NCBI RefSeq assembly: GCF_019396325.1
Contig: NZ_JAHKRO010000067.1
Span: 1-53,262 of the forward strand
DNA length: 53,262 bases
Source: Nonomuraea ceibae
GTDB lineage: Bacteria; Actinomycetota; Actinomycetes; Streptosporangiales; Streptosporangiaceae
Direction: 5' to 3'
Shown piece after piece: positions 16,975-25,051 of the stretch. How positions within the stretch are numbered: position 1 is the stretch's first letter; every line of letters begins with the position of its first letter. Under the pieces are notes generated by a model, which saw nothing but the letters and a program-made list of their open reading frames with translations, searched no databases and was not told the DNA's origin. Made by a program: the position numbers and the translations under genes.

Positions 16975-18040
16975 GCCGCGTCTCCAGCTCTTCGACGGGC
17001 ACGTACTCCAGGTCGTGGCCGAACGCCCGGGGCCCGGCCGTCTCCAGCCCCCTGGGGGTGCGCCACAGCGGGTCGCACGGCCAGGCGAGCACCGCCACGC
17101 GCTGGCCGTAACGCAGGCCCTCGGTCTGCACGGCGGCGGCCGTCTCGGTGTCGGCCACCGTGATCAGGTCCGGCACCATGGCCCTGACCCGGCCGTCCTC
17201 GACCGCCACCAGGTTCTCGTTCTGCAGCTCCAGCGTGAGCGTGCGGCCCCGGTCGCCGCCGGTGCCCTCGATCGTGGCCGTGCCCCGGACGAACCCGCCG
17301 CTGGTGCGCCGCTCGACGTCGGTGAGCTTGCCGGTGATCAGCCGGACCGCGCCCAGCTCGCTCCGCAGCGCCTCCAGCGGGTCCGCGGCGCCCTCGGTGG
17401 CCCGGCCGATCTCCAGCGCCCGCGTCACCGTGCCCTCGATCACCGCCCCGCGCGCCCGCCCGGCGGTGATCACGTAGTCGGCCATCAGCGCGTGCGACCC
17501 GGCGGCCACGCACACCGCCCGCGCCAGCCGCTCCGACCACAATCCGTCCACCGGGCGGATCGTCACCACGTTTCCCGCGACGTCCGCCATGACCACCAGG
17601 TCGGCCGGCAGCCCCGCCACGTACATGGACACCATCTGGACCTCGGGGAACGCCCGGCCCATCCCGTCGGCGTCGAGCAGCGGCAGGCCGAGCTGCGCCG
17701 CCCACGCCACGGGGGCGACCCCGTTCGCGCCGCCGATCTCGGACGACATCACCGCCGCCGGCGGGCGGCCGAAGATCCGCTCGACCTCCTCGGCGATGCG
17801 CCTGGGCTCGTCCTCGCCGTGGATCATCTCGTGGCTGACGGTCGGCGCGCCGATGCCCGACAGCGGGACGATCAGCGCGTCCTCCGGCAGCTCGGCGAGC
17901 CGTACCAGCGGGACGGGGCCGTACGTCCTGATGGCCCGCCGCGCGGCCAGCGCCCCGGTCCGCACGTCACCGCCGCCACCGGTGCCCAGGACCGCACATC
18001 CCCGCGCAAGAGCGGAAATATCATCTTCAACGATGTCCAT
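16967..18040 (-). CDS. DUF917 family protein (S-methyl-thiohydantoin desulfurase-like)
   Basis: The 357-residue cytoplasmic protein matches DUF917 (PF06032), which Pfam names S-Me-THD after S-methyl thiohydantoin desulfurase. The GCAVLGTGGGGDVRTGAL stretch near the N-terminus and SEIGGANGVAP near residue 100 are characteristic. DUF917 genes commonly sit beside hyuA, as here. The ATG at 18040 (MDIVEDDIS) is preferred over TTG 18052; neither has an SD. It is the first gene of the operon DUF917-hyuA-SBP-permeases-ATPases. The exact substrate (hydantoin, thiohydantoin or another ring) is inference. Confidence 0.85.
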   Translation of the reverse strand: MDIVEDDISALARGCAVLGTGGGGDVRTGALAARRAIRTYGPVPLVRLAELPEDALIVPLSGIGAPTVSHEMIHGEDEPRRIAEEVERIFGRPPAAVMSSEIGGANGVAPVAWAAQLGLPLLDADGMGRAFPEVQMVSMYVAGLPADLVVMADVAGNVVTIRPVDGLWSERLARAVCVAAGSHALMADYVITAGRARGAVIEGTVTRALEIGRATEGAADPLEALRSELGAVRLITGKLTDVERRTSGGFVRGTATIEGTGGDRGRTLTLELQNENLVAVEDGRVRAMVPDLITVADTETAAAVQTEGLRYGQRVAVLAWPCDPLWRTPRGLETAGPRAFGHDLEYVPVEELETRHG

Positions 18041-18162
18041 ATGGCGACACAACCAAGCACAAACGGGGTGATCGCGCCAGCCGGTTACTCCCCTCGTCGC
18101 TGATTCCGTTGTCTGATAGAGCTGAACACGTTGCCTGAAGCCGGACCCCCGGAAGGAGCGCC

Positions 18163-18618
18163 ATGCGGATCGCGGTGGCCGCCGACAGCCTCGACGGGAT
18201 CGCCGAGCGGGTGGTGACGGCGCTGCGCGAGCGCGGTCACGAGGTCGTCCCGCACGGCGCGCTCAACGACGGCGAGCGCGCCGACTGGGCCTGGGCCTGC
18301 GAGGCGGCGGCCCGCGACGTCGCCGAGGGCCGCGCCGACCAGGCGGTGGTGTGCTGCTGGACCGGCACCGGCGCGTCGATCGCGGCCAACAAGGTGCCCG
18401 GCGTCCGCGCCGCCCTCTGCGCCGACGCCTACACCGCGGGCGGCGCCCGCACCTGGAACGACGCCAACGTGCTCGCCCTCAGCCTCCGCCTCACCTCCGC
18501 CGTGGTGCTCGACGAGATCCTCGACGCCTGGTTCGCGAGCAGGCCGAGCACCGATGCCGTCGATCAGGCGAACATCTCTCATCTCTCCGAGATCCCGATA
18601 TCGTCGGGCAATGGCTGA
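18163..18618 (+). CDS. RpiB/LacA/LacB family sugar-phosphate isomerase-like protein
   Basis: The 151-residue protein has the RpiB core: VVCCWTGTGASIAANKVPGVRAAL (residues 62-85) includes the phosphate-binding GTG.SIAANK and a Cys at the catalytic position (Cys64/65). The N-terminal segment keeps AVAADS but lacks the usual DHAG-type His, so it may not be ribose-5-phosphate isomerase itself. RpiB-like proteins of this actinobacterial type often stand alone. The SD GGAAGGAG precedes ATG 18163 by 5 bases. The zinc-ribbon gene starts inside its stop region. Confidence 0.8.
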   Translation: MRIAVAADSLDGIAERVVTALRERGHEVVPHGALNDGERADWAWACEAAARDVAEGRADQAVVCCWTGTGASIAANKVPGVRAALCADAYTAGGARTWNDANVLALSLRLTSAVVLDEILDAWFASRPSTDAVDQANISHLSEIPISSGNG

Positions 18619-18835
18619 CTTCCGGTGCACCCACTGCGGCGCGACAGGGCTGCAGACAGGCTTCGTCATGGACAGCGGGCAGTACTCCCAGGGCTTCGCC
18701 AACTGGGTGGAAGGCGCTCTGGAGCGCGGCGTCTTCGGCGGGGCCAAGCTGTCCGGCCGCCCGAGGTGGGAGATCGACGCCTACCGTTGCCCCCGCTGCT
18801 TCCACCTCGAACTCTTCGCCGGCCGCCCCGCCTGA
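18611..18835 (+). CDS. Small zinc-ribbon protein
   Basis: The 74-residue protein has two CxxC knuckles, CTHC at 6-9 and CPRC at 60-63, which should bind one zinc ion. The start ATG 18611 lies within ATGGCTGA and overlaps the RpiB-like stop by 8 bases, so it is translationally coupled to that gene. Between the knuckles is a region with aromatic and Gly residues, GQYSQGFANWVEG. I cannot assign a function; the coupling suggests a partner or regulator of the RpiB-like protein. Confidence 0.75.
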   Translation: MADFRCTHCGATGLQTGFVMDSGQYSQGFANWVEGALERGVFGGAKLSGRPRWEIDAYRCPRCFHLELFAGRPA

Positions 18836-18874
18836 CCGCGCCGAATCGTCGGTGCGGCGCTTTAGGGTGCAGGC

Positions 18875-19024
18875 ATGACGGACGTCCTCCTGCGCGACGG
18901 CCGCCCGCGGGTGCTCGGCGGGCCGGCCGCCGACCCGCCCCGCGACCTGCGGCCCGGTAGGGAGGCGGCCGTTCACCCTCGGCGCACCCTGGTCATGGAA
19001 GACGGCGTCGTCCTGCACAATTGA
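18875..19024 (+). CDS. 49-residue hypothetical protein (leaderless)
   Basis: The ORF begins MTDVLLRDGRPRVLGG and ends VMEDGVVLHN, with an Arg-rich middle. I do not recognise it. In favour of expression is TAGGGT at 18863-18868 exactly 6 bases before the ATG, the layout seen at many leaderless genes in this window. It ends 27 bases before tex and could also be an upstream reading frame for tex. It may alternatively be a remnant. Confidence 0.4.
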   Translation: MTDVLLRDGRPRVLGGPAADPPRDLRPGREAAVHPRRTLVMEDGVVLHN

Positions 19025-19051
19025 CCGGCGGGACCATCGAAAGGCAGGCAA

Positions 19052-21649
19052 GTGCTCTCTATTCACCAGCGGATCGCGGAAGAGCTCGGCGCGCGCGAGG
19101 GGCAGGTGCGGGCGGCGATCGAGCTGCTCGACGGCGGCGCGACCGTGCCGTTCATCGCGCGATACCGCAAGGAGGCCACGGGCGCCCTCGACGACGCCCA
19201 GCTGCGCACGCTCGAAGAGCGGCTGCGCTACCTGCGCGAGCTCGAAGAGCGCAGGACGGCGATCCTGGAGTCGATCGAGTCTCAGGGCAAGCTCGACGAC
19301 GACCTGCGCGCCCAGGTCATGGCGGCCGAGACCAAGGCCCGCCTGGAGGACATCTACCTCCCCTACAAGCCCAAGCGGCGCACCAAGGCCCAGATCGCCC
19401 GCGAGCTCGGGCTGGAGCCTCTGGCCGACAAGCTGCTGGGCGACCCGGCGCTCGACCCGGCCCAGCTCGCGGAGTCGTTCGTCACCGAGGGCGTCGCCGA
19501 CGCCGCGGCGGCGCTCGAAGGCGCCAGGGCGATCCTGATCGAGCGCTTCGCCGAGGACGCCGACCTCATCGGCGGCCTGCGCGAGCAGCTGTGGAGCCGC
19601 GGCCGGCTGGTCTCCAAGGTGCGCGAGGGGCAGGAGGAGGCGGGGGCCAAGTTCTCCGACTACTTCGAGTTCGGCGAGCCGTTCACCAAGCTGCCCTCGC
19701 ACCGGATCCTGGCGATGTTCCGGGGCGAGAAGGAAGAAGTGCTCACGGTCACGCTGGAGCCCGAGGAGACCGCCGCCTACGAGCTGCGCATCGCCGGCCA
19801 CTTCGGCATCGCCGACCGGGGCCGCCCGGCCGACAAGTGGCTGACCGAGACCGTCCGCTGGGCCTGGCGCACCCGCATCCTCGTCCACCTGGGCATCGAC
19901 CTGCGCATGCGGCTCTGGCAGGCGGCCGAGGACGAGGCCGTGCGCGTGTTCGCCGCCAACCTGCGCGACCTGCTGCTGGCCGCCCCGGCCGGCACCCGCG
20001 CCACGATGGGCCTCGACCCGGGCCTGCGCACCGGCGTCAAGGTGGCCGTGGTCGACGCCACCGGCAAGGTCGTCGAGACCACCACCATCTACCCGCACGA
20101 GCCGAAGAAGCAGTGGGACCAGTCGCTGGCCGTGCTCGGCGCTCTGGTGCAGAAGCACGGCGTCGAGCTGATCGCCATCGGCAACGGCACCGCCTCCCGC
20201 GAGACCGACAAGCTGGCGGGCGAGCTGGTCAAGCTCATGCCGTCGGTCACCAAGATCGTGGTGTCGGAGGCGGGCGCGTCCGTCTACTCCGCCTCCGCCT
20301 ACGCCTCGCAGGAGCTGCCCGAGCTCGACGTGTCGCTGCGCGGCGCGGTCTCCATCGCCCGCCGGCTGCAGGACCCGCTCGCCGAGCTGGTCAAGATCGA
20401 CCCCAAGTCGATCGGCGTCGGCCAGTATCAGCACGACCTGGCCGAGACCAAGCTGTCCCGGTCGCTCGACGCCGTCGTCGAAGACTGTGTCAACGCGGTC
20501 GGCGTCGACGTCAACACCGCCTCGGCCCCGCTGCTCACCCGCGTGTCGGGCATCGGCGCCACGCTGGCCGAGAGCATCGTGCGCCACCGCGACGCCAACG
20601 GGCCGTTCAAGACCCGCACCGCGCTCAAGGACGTCGCCCGGCTCGGCCCCAAGGCGTTCGAGCAGTGCGCGGGCTTCCTGCGCATCCCCGACGGCGACGA
20701 CCCGCTCGACGCCTCCAGCGTGCACCCCGAGGCCTACCCGGTGGTCCGGCGCATCCTCAGCTCGGCGGGCGCCGACCTCAAGTCACTGATCGGCAACACG
20801 TCGGCGCTGCAGGCGCTGAAGCCCGAGGAGTTCACCGACGACACCTTCGGCCTCCCGACCGTCACCGACATCCTGCGCGAGCTGGAGAAGCCCGGCCGCG
20901 ACCCGCGTCCGGCCTTCAAGACGGCGACGTTCAAGGAGGGCGTGGAGAAGCTGTCCGACCTGGAGCCGGGCATGATCCTGGAGGGCGTGGTCACGAACGT
21001 CGCGGCGTTCGGCGCGTTCGTGGACGTCGGCGTCCACCAGGACGGGCTGGTCCACGTCTCGGCCATGTCCCACAATTTCGTGAAGGATCCCCGCGAGGTG
21101 GCCAAGCCGGGCGACATCGTCCGCGTCAAGGTCCTCGACGTCGACATCCCGCGCAAGCGCATCAGCCTGACCCTCCGCCTCGACGACGAGCTCCCCACGG
21201 CCACCGGCGCCGACGGCCGCCGCAACGGCCGCCGCTCCGACGCCGACGCCACAGCCACCGCCTCCGACAACGGCAACGGCAACGGCGCGGCCGGTGGCGG
21301 CAACGGCACCGGCGGTCGCGGGGAAGGCCGCTCCCGCGGCCGGGGCGACGGCGCCCAGCGTGGCCGCGGCGGCGACGGCCAGCGCGGTGACGGCAACCGC
21401 GGCGGCCGAGGCAACAACGGCGGCCGGGGCGATAGTGCCCGTGGTGACGGTGCCCGTGGCGACGGCGGCCGGGGCGGCGACGGTCGCGGCGACGGTCGCG
21501 GCGACGGCGGGCAGCGCGGACGTGACGGACAGCGCGGTCGCGGCGACGGCAACCGTGGCGGCCAGCGCCGCCAGGACCGCCCGCAGCCGATGGGCGCCAT
21601 GGCCGAAGCCCTCCGCAAGGCCGGCCTCGGCGGCGACACCACCCGCTGA
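19052..21649 (+). CDS. tex: Tex family S1 RNA-binding protein with long RG-rich tail
   Basis: This 865-residue cytoplasmic protein of the Tex/YqgF-S1 family is a transcription-associated nucleic-acid-binding factor. It has the N-terminal helical region (HQRIAEEL... VPFIARYRKEATGALDD), a YqgF-like domain beginning GLDPGLRTGVKVAVVD near residue 323, and helix-hairpin-helix motifs (SGIGATLAESIVRHR). A C-terminal S1 domain (EGVVTNVAAFGAFVDVGVHQDGLVH) follows near 645-715. A tail of about 150 residues rich in Gly, Arg, Asp and Asn then ends in PMGAMAEALRKAGLGG. Standard Tex is about 770 residues, so the tail is an extension. The GTG start is preceded by a weak AAAGGCA. Confidence 0.95.
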   Translation: MLSIHQRIAEELGAREGQVRAAIELLDGGATVPFIARYRKEATGALDDAQLRTLEERLRYLRELEERRTAILESIESQGKLDDDLRAQVMAAETKARLEDIYLPYKPKRRTKAQIARELGLEPLADKLLGDPALDPAQLAESFVTEGVADAAAALEGARAILIERFAEDADLIGGLREQLWSRGRLVSKVREGQEEAGAKFSDYFEFGEPFTKLPSHRILAMFRGEKEEVLTVTLEPEETAAYELRIAGHFGIADRGRPADKWLTETVRWAWRTRILVHLGIDLRMRLWQAAEDEAVRVFAANLRDLLLAAPAGTRATMGLDPGLRTGVKVAVVDATGKVVETTTIYPHEPKKQWDQSLAVLGALVQKHGVELIAIGNGTASRETDKLAGELVKLMPSVTKIVVSEAGASVYSASAYASQELPELDVSLRGAVSIARRLQDPLAELVKIDPKSIGVGQYQHDLAETKLSRSLDAVVEDCVNAVGVDVNTASAPLLTRVSGIGATLAESIVRHRDANGPFKTRTALKDVARLGPKAFEQCAGFLRIPDGDDPLDASSVHPEAYPVVRRILSSAGADLKSLIGNTSALQALKPEEFTDDTFGLPTVTDILRELEKPGRDPRPAFKTATFKEGVEKLSDLEPGMILEGVVTNVAAFGAFVDVGVHQDGLVHVSAMSHNFVKDPREVAKPGDIVRVKVLDVDIPRKRISLTLRLDDELPTATGADGRRNGRRSDADATATASDNGNGNGAAGGGNGTGGRGEGRSRGRGDGAQRGRGGDGQRGDGNRGGRGNNGGRGDSARGDGARGDGGRGGDGRGDGRGDGGQRGRDGQRGRGDGNRGGQRRQDRPQPMGAMAEALRKAGLGGDTTR

Positions 21650-21656
21650 CCCCAGG

Positions 21657-21691
21657 GCCCGCCGTTCCTCCACCGGCTCGGAACGGCGGGC
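21657..21691 (+). terminator. Strong hairpin after tex
   Basis: Arms GCCCGCCGTTCC and GGAACGGCGGGC pair perfectly over 12 bases around an 11-base loop, starting 8 bases after the tex stop. There is no U-run. Confidence 0.65.
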
Positions 21692-21762
21692 TCCCGGGAT
21701 GATCGCCCTCAGCGGAAGGCCGTACGCCCTGTCGTGGAGGTGCGGGGCGATACGGTCGAGGG

Positions 21763-22821
21763 GTGAGCACCACAGCGTTCGACACCACGATCAACCAGGC
21801 TCGCGACCTGCTCAGGTGGCGTTCGCCGCTGCGCACCGAGTTGTGGGCGGCCCGGCTCACCGCCGACCTGGAGGCGGCCGGGGACGACGGGCTCCTCGCC
21901 CAGCTCGTACGCGACGACCGCACCGAAGCCCGCCTCACCCTCGCCGCCCTGGCGGCCCTCCACCCCATCGAGGACGAGGCCACCGCACCGCCACCGGACA
22001 CCGCCGAAGGCGAGACCACAGACGGCGACGACACCCCCACTGACTCCCCCGCCGGCACCTCCGTCTTCGCGCCGTACCGGCAGGCCGGGGTCGAGGCGAC
22101 GGGGTCGCTGGCCGGCTGGGTGGCGCGGATGGGGCAGGTCTCCTGCGACGGCGCATGGTACGGCCCGGCAGATCGCTACGGCGAGCAGACCCTGGCCGCG
22201 CTCGCCTTCCGCTACGCCGACGGCAAGGAGCCGCACCTGCTCGTGGTGGCCATCGACCAGGTGCACGGCGGGCTGGCCGTCGACGCGGTCGTGGAGGAGC
22301 CGAAGTTCCTCGACGACCTCGACCTCGTCCCCACCGATCCGGGGGTCGTGGCCGGGCGGATCCTCGACGCGTTCGAGGTGACGGACCTGGTGCTGGGGGC
22401 GGAGGTCGCGGAGACGCTGCCCGCCGTCCGCCCGCTCGCGCTGTCACGCGCCCGCGCCGTCCCCGACCCGGTACGCCACCCGGTCGACGACCTGATCACC
22501 CGATTCCACGATCTTCCGGACCTGCCCGGGGCTCGGGAGGCGTTCGAGAAGCTCGTCGAGTTCCTGGGGGATCGGCCGTTGTGGTGGAGCCCGGCCAGGG
22601 TGACGCGGTTCCTCACCTCATGGCTTCCCCGTGAGGCGATCCTGTCGGACGCGGCCGTCGCGGCGATGCCCGACGTCGTCCGCGCCTGGACCCGCCACCA
22701 CGGCGACCATCCGGAGATCCTGCGCCGCATCGACGAGGACGCCCCCCACCTGCCGGCGCTCATGGCCGACGACTCCCTCGCGAGCCTCGGCAAGCGCATC
22801 GCCCAGCAACACCACCCCTGA
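21763..22821 (+). CDS. 352-residue hypothetical actinobacterial protein
   Basis: I do not recognise a named domain. The protein is soluble, with an N-terminal helical part (LLRWRSPLRTELWAARLTADLE), an acidic Thr/Pro-rich linker (about residues 68-95), a compact region ending HLLVVAIDQVHGGLAVDAVV, and a helical C-terminal part (RDLITRFHD-like, REAFEKLVEFLGDRPLWWSP). It looks like an intracellular actinobacterial protein of unknown role. A TACGGT box at 21751-21756 lies 6 bases before GTG 21763, suggesting a leaderless mRNA; the GAGGG next to the start is too close for an SD. It lies downstream of the tex terminator. Confidence 0.75.
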   Translation: MSTTAFDTTINQARDLLRWRSPLRTELWAARLTADLEAAGDDGLLAQLVRDDRTEARLTLAALAALHPIEDEATAPPPDTAEGETTDGDDTPTDSPAGTSVFAPYRQAGVEATGSLAGWVARMGQVSCDGAWYGPADRYGEQTLAALAFRYADGKEPHLLVVAIDQVHGGLAVDAVVEEPKFLDDLDLVPTDPGVVAGRILDAFEVTDLVLGAEVAETLPAVRPLALSRARAVPDPVRHPVDDLITRFHDLPDLPGAREAFEKLVEFLGDRPLWWSPARVTRFLTSWLPREAILSDAAVAAMPDVVRAWTRHHGDHPEILRRIDEDAPHLPALMADDSLASLGKRIAQQHHP

Positions 22822-22837
22822 GCCCCGCCCTTCCCTC

Positions 22838-23300
22838 GGACACCTGCCCGGAAACGGACACTGCCCTCCGGAAGGGAAGAACCACCCCACCCCACCCCAC
22901 CGGACGAAGGCGAACGACCGACCCCTCTCCCCCGGAGGGGCGGAGGGCCGGGCCCTCCCGGACACCCCTCCCCCGGAGGGGCGGAGAACCGATCCGACCG
23001 GACGCCCTCCCCCGGCGGGACGGAGTCCCCACTGGACGCCCACTCGCCCCGGAGGGACGGAGGGGCGGCCCTTCCCGGACGCCCCCGGGGGGCGGACGGC
23101 CCGCCCGTCAGGACGCCCTCTCCCCGGAGAAAGGGCGAGCCGATCCGACCCGACGCCCACCCCCGGCGGGACGAAAAACCCACTGGACGCCCGAATCCCC
23201 GGAGGGGCGGCGGCCCGGACGCCCCCTCCCCTCGGAGAGGCGGACGGCCCGCCCGTCCGGACGCCCTCTCCCTGGAGGAGGGCGGGCGGCCGGACCGGCC
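22838..23300. repeat. Tandem GC-palindrome array with higher-order A-B-C-D organisation
   Basis: The 680-base gap 22822-23503 holds no convincing gene but about ten imperfect tandem units of 32-44 bases. Each starts with a CCCCCGGAGGGG-like palindrome and ends in (C)GGACGC. Unit starts are 22922, 22966, 23006, 23040, 23083, 23117, 23157, 23191, 23223 and 23265. The units fall into types: A (22966, 23117, probably 23265), with CGATCCGACC; B (23006, 23157), with CCCACTGGACGC-like ends; C (23040, 23191); D (23083, 23223), with GGCGGACGGCCCGCCCGTC. The A-B-C-D block is thus present twice, about 150 bases apart. The part before 22922 holds more degenerate units and CACCC repeats. Confidence 0.8.
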
Positions 23301-23503
23301 GTCACCCGACCGCACGAAGGGGTGGTCGGGTCGTCGTACGCGGGCCTCGTAAGGGGTGGGCGTCGTGCCGAGCCCCTCACGCGAACCCGGGCGCGGAGGG
23401 TGGCCGGGATGGTGGGCTCTGCGCATGGCGCGGGGACGGCTATGCTGCGCAGTGACGTTTACGCTGCCCCCGCTCGGGCGTTGCACAGGGAGATTGATTC
23501 TGC

Positions 23504-23590
23504 ATGTACAAGGAGTTCGCCGCCGAGGCTGTCGTCTGGGTCGTGCCGATCGTGGTGCTCATCGGTCTCGCCCTGATGATCACCGCCTGA
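23504..23590 (+). CDS. 28-residue single-span membrane microprotein
   Basis: The ORF encodes MYKEFAAEAVVWVVPIVVLI followed by GLALMITA: a short charged start and one long hydrophobic segment. AGGGAG lies 11 bases before the ATG, an acceptable though long SD spacing, and a TATGCT box lies near 23441. This is the kind of single-span peptide that automatic annotation misses. The function is unknown. It follows the palindrome array directly and is convergent with the secreted protein gene, 13 bases away. Confidence 0.5.
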   Translation: MYKEFAAEAVVWVVPIVVLIGLALMITA

Positions 23591-23603
23591 CGACGCAGCA
23601 GGG

Positions 23604-24050
23604 TCAGCGGTAATACTCGTAGTGCACGACGGTGTTGACCTGCTTGTCGAAGCGGATCTCACCGTCGAGCCAGCGGTTCCACATCTTCGACAGCGATCTG
23701 GTCCGGACGGTGCATCCGCCCCACCGGACGCCCTTGGGTCGGATCTGGCCGACGTAGTCGTGGCAGGATCCGACCTTACGGTTGTTGACCTTGAGGCGAG
23801 CGTTCACGCTCACCGAGTAGAGGCGCTTGCTGGATGTGTTGGTGATGCGGACCTTGATGCGGCAGGTGTCCTTGCACCGGCCGAAGTAAATCTTGTAGCG
23901 GATGAGGTGCGGTTTCGCCGCGACGGCGGCCGCGGCCTCGGTGACGGACGCGGCGGCGCCGGCCCGCGTGGTAGCGGCCTCGGCGGGTGGGACGAGCACT
24001 CCCGCGGCGGCCGTGGCGATTAAGAGCGCGCCGGCAAGACTTCTGATCAT
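23604..24050 (-). CDS. Secreted hypothetical protein with four cysteines
   Basis: The 148-residue protein has a signal peptide (MIRSLAGALLIATAAAGVLV) with likely cleavage after AEA near residue 25. The mature part holds four Cys (59, 63, 96, 113), probably two disulfides, in a basic beta-rich domain (HLIRYKIYFGRCKDTCRIKV). It is exported; I do not recognise a family. The SD GGGGG precedes the ATG by 4-5 bases. It is downstream of, and in the same direction as, the sigma factor gene, with a hairpin in between. Confidence 0.75.
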   Translation of the reverse strand: MIRSLAGALLIATAAAGVLVPPAEAATTRAGAAASVTEAAAAVAAKPHLIRYKIYFGRCKDTCRIKVRITNTSSKRLYSVSVNARLKVNNRKVGSCHDYVGQIRPKGVRWGGCTVRTRSLSKMWNRWLDGEIRFDKQVNTVVHYEYYR

Positions 24051-24075
24051 GTTGCCCCCATGGCGAACCGGTTCA

Positions 24076-24100
24076 GCCGCCTCCCCCAGTTGAAGGCGGC
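24076..24100 (-). terminator. Hairpin downstream of sigma factor gene
   Basis: Arms GCCGCCT and AGGCGGC with an 11-base loop lie 48 bases after the sigma stop and before the secreted-protein start. Moderate stem, no U-tract. Confidence 0.35.
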
Positions 24101-24147
24101 ATCTCCATTGACCACCGGCAGCCGGGCGACATCAAGGAGCGGGACGG

Positions 24148-25041
24148 TTACGAAGCCCAGGCGAGCAGCGGCCCGTCCTTGCTGAGCCGCTTGAGCGCCT
24201 GCTTCTCCAGTTGGCGAATCCGCTCCCGGGTCAGCCCCATTTGTCGCGCAATATCGCTATATGTCCAGACCTCTTCCCCGGCGAGCCCGTACCTGAGCCT
24301 GAGGATCACCGCCTCCCTCGGCGGCAGCGACGTGATCACCTCGTTCACCGAGACGCTCAGCGCCCGCCGCTCGGCCAGCTCCTGCACCTGCGGCCCGTCC
24401 TCGTCGGCGAGCAGGTCGCCGATGCTGCTCTCGCCGTTCTCGCCGACGGGCGTGTCCAGGCTGACCGGGTCCCTGGCGAGCCCGCGCAGCCCCGCCACCT
24501 GCTCCGGCGTGCGCCCGGCGGCCTCGGCCAGCTCGTCGTCGCCGGGTGTGCGGCCGAGCGAGGCGGCGAGCGCGCGTTCGGCCCGCAGCAGCCGCGCCAG
24601 CTCCTCCGCCACGTGGACGGGCAGCCGTACGGTGCGGCTCTTGTCGTGGATGCCCCGTTCGATCGCCTGGCGGATCCACCACATCGCGTACGTGGAGAAC
24701 TTGTAGCCGCGCCGGTAGTCGAACTTCTCCACCGCCCTGATCAGCCCGAGGTTGCCCTCCTGGATGACGTCGACGAGCGGCAGCCCGCGGTGGGCGTAGC
24801 GTCGGGCGGCGGCGACCACCAGCCGGAGGTTGGACCCGATGAGCAGGTCCTTGGCACGCTGGCCGTCGCGGCGGACGACGTCGAGCTCGGCGGTGCCCGC
24901 GCCGGAGCCGATGAGGTGCCCGGCGTACAGCCCGGCTTCGATCCGCTGAGCCAGCTCCACTTCGTCCGCGGCGGTGAGCAAGGGGGTCGTGCCGATCTGC
25001 TTCAGGTAAAGGCCGAGCAGATCGGGCTCTTGGACCGGCAT
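24148..25041 (-). CDS. Primary-like (group 2) RNA polymerase sigma factor
   Basis: The 297-residue sigma-70 protein has region 1.2 (LLGLYLKQIGTTPLLTAADE, residues 8-27) and region 2 with DVIQEGNLGLIRAVEKFDY and YKFSTYAMWWIRQAI (91-127). Region 3 spans about 145-222, and region 4 has the DNA-binding helix TYSDIARQMGLTRERIRQLE (260-279). It lacks the long N-terminal region 1.1 of HrdB/SigA, so it is an alternative, non-essential-type factor. ATG 25041 gives the conserved PDLLGLYL start. It lies 10 bases after the stop of the STAS gene, so an anti-sigma-antagonist-like protein and the sigma factor are made together. Confidence 0.92.
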   Translation of the reverse strand: MPVQEPDLLGLYLKQIGTTPLLTAADEVELAQRIEAGLYAGHLIGSGAGTAELDVVRRDGQRAKDLLIGSNLRLVVAAARRYAHRGLPLVDVIQEGNLGLIRAVEKFDYRRGYKFSTYAMWWIRQAIERGIHDKSRTVRLPVHVAEELARLLRAERALAASLGRTPGDDELAEAAGRTPEQVAGLRGLARDPVSLDTPVGENGESSIGDLLADEDGPQVQELAERRALSVSVNEVITSLPPREAVILRLRYGLAGEEVWTYSDIARQMGLTRERIRQLEKQALKRLSKDGPLLAWAS

Positions 25042-25051
25042 GCCGAGGCAA

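Noticed and set aside
18491..20725. Long minus-strand frame opposite tex
   Set aside because: The composition is Gly/Arg/Gln/Leu-rich shadow sequence, and tex on the plus strand is unmistakable.
21160..21673. Minus-strand Ala/Val-rich frames opposite the Tex tail
   Set aside because: These are mirror images of the RG-rich repeat and lack start signals or recognisable folds.
22922..23300. CRISPR array
   Set aside because: Units vary in length and sequence, are contiguous without unique spacers, and no cas genes are present.
22212..23486. Minus-strand 424-codon frame through the palindrome array
   Set aside because: It overlaps the hypothetical gene antisense, repeat units are not multiples of 3, and homologous units fall in different frames. 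It looks like a chance frame.
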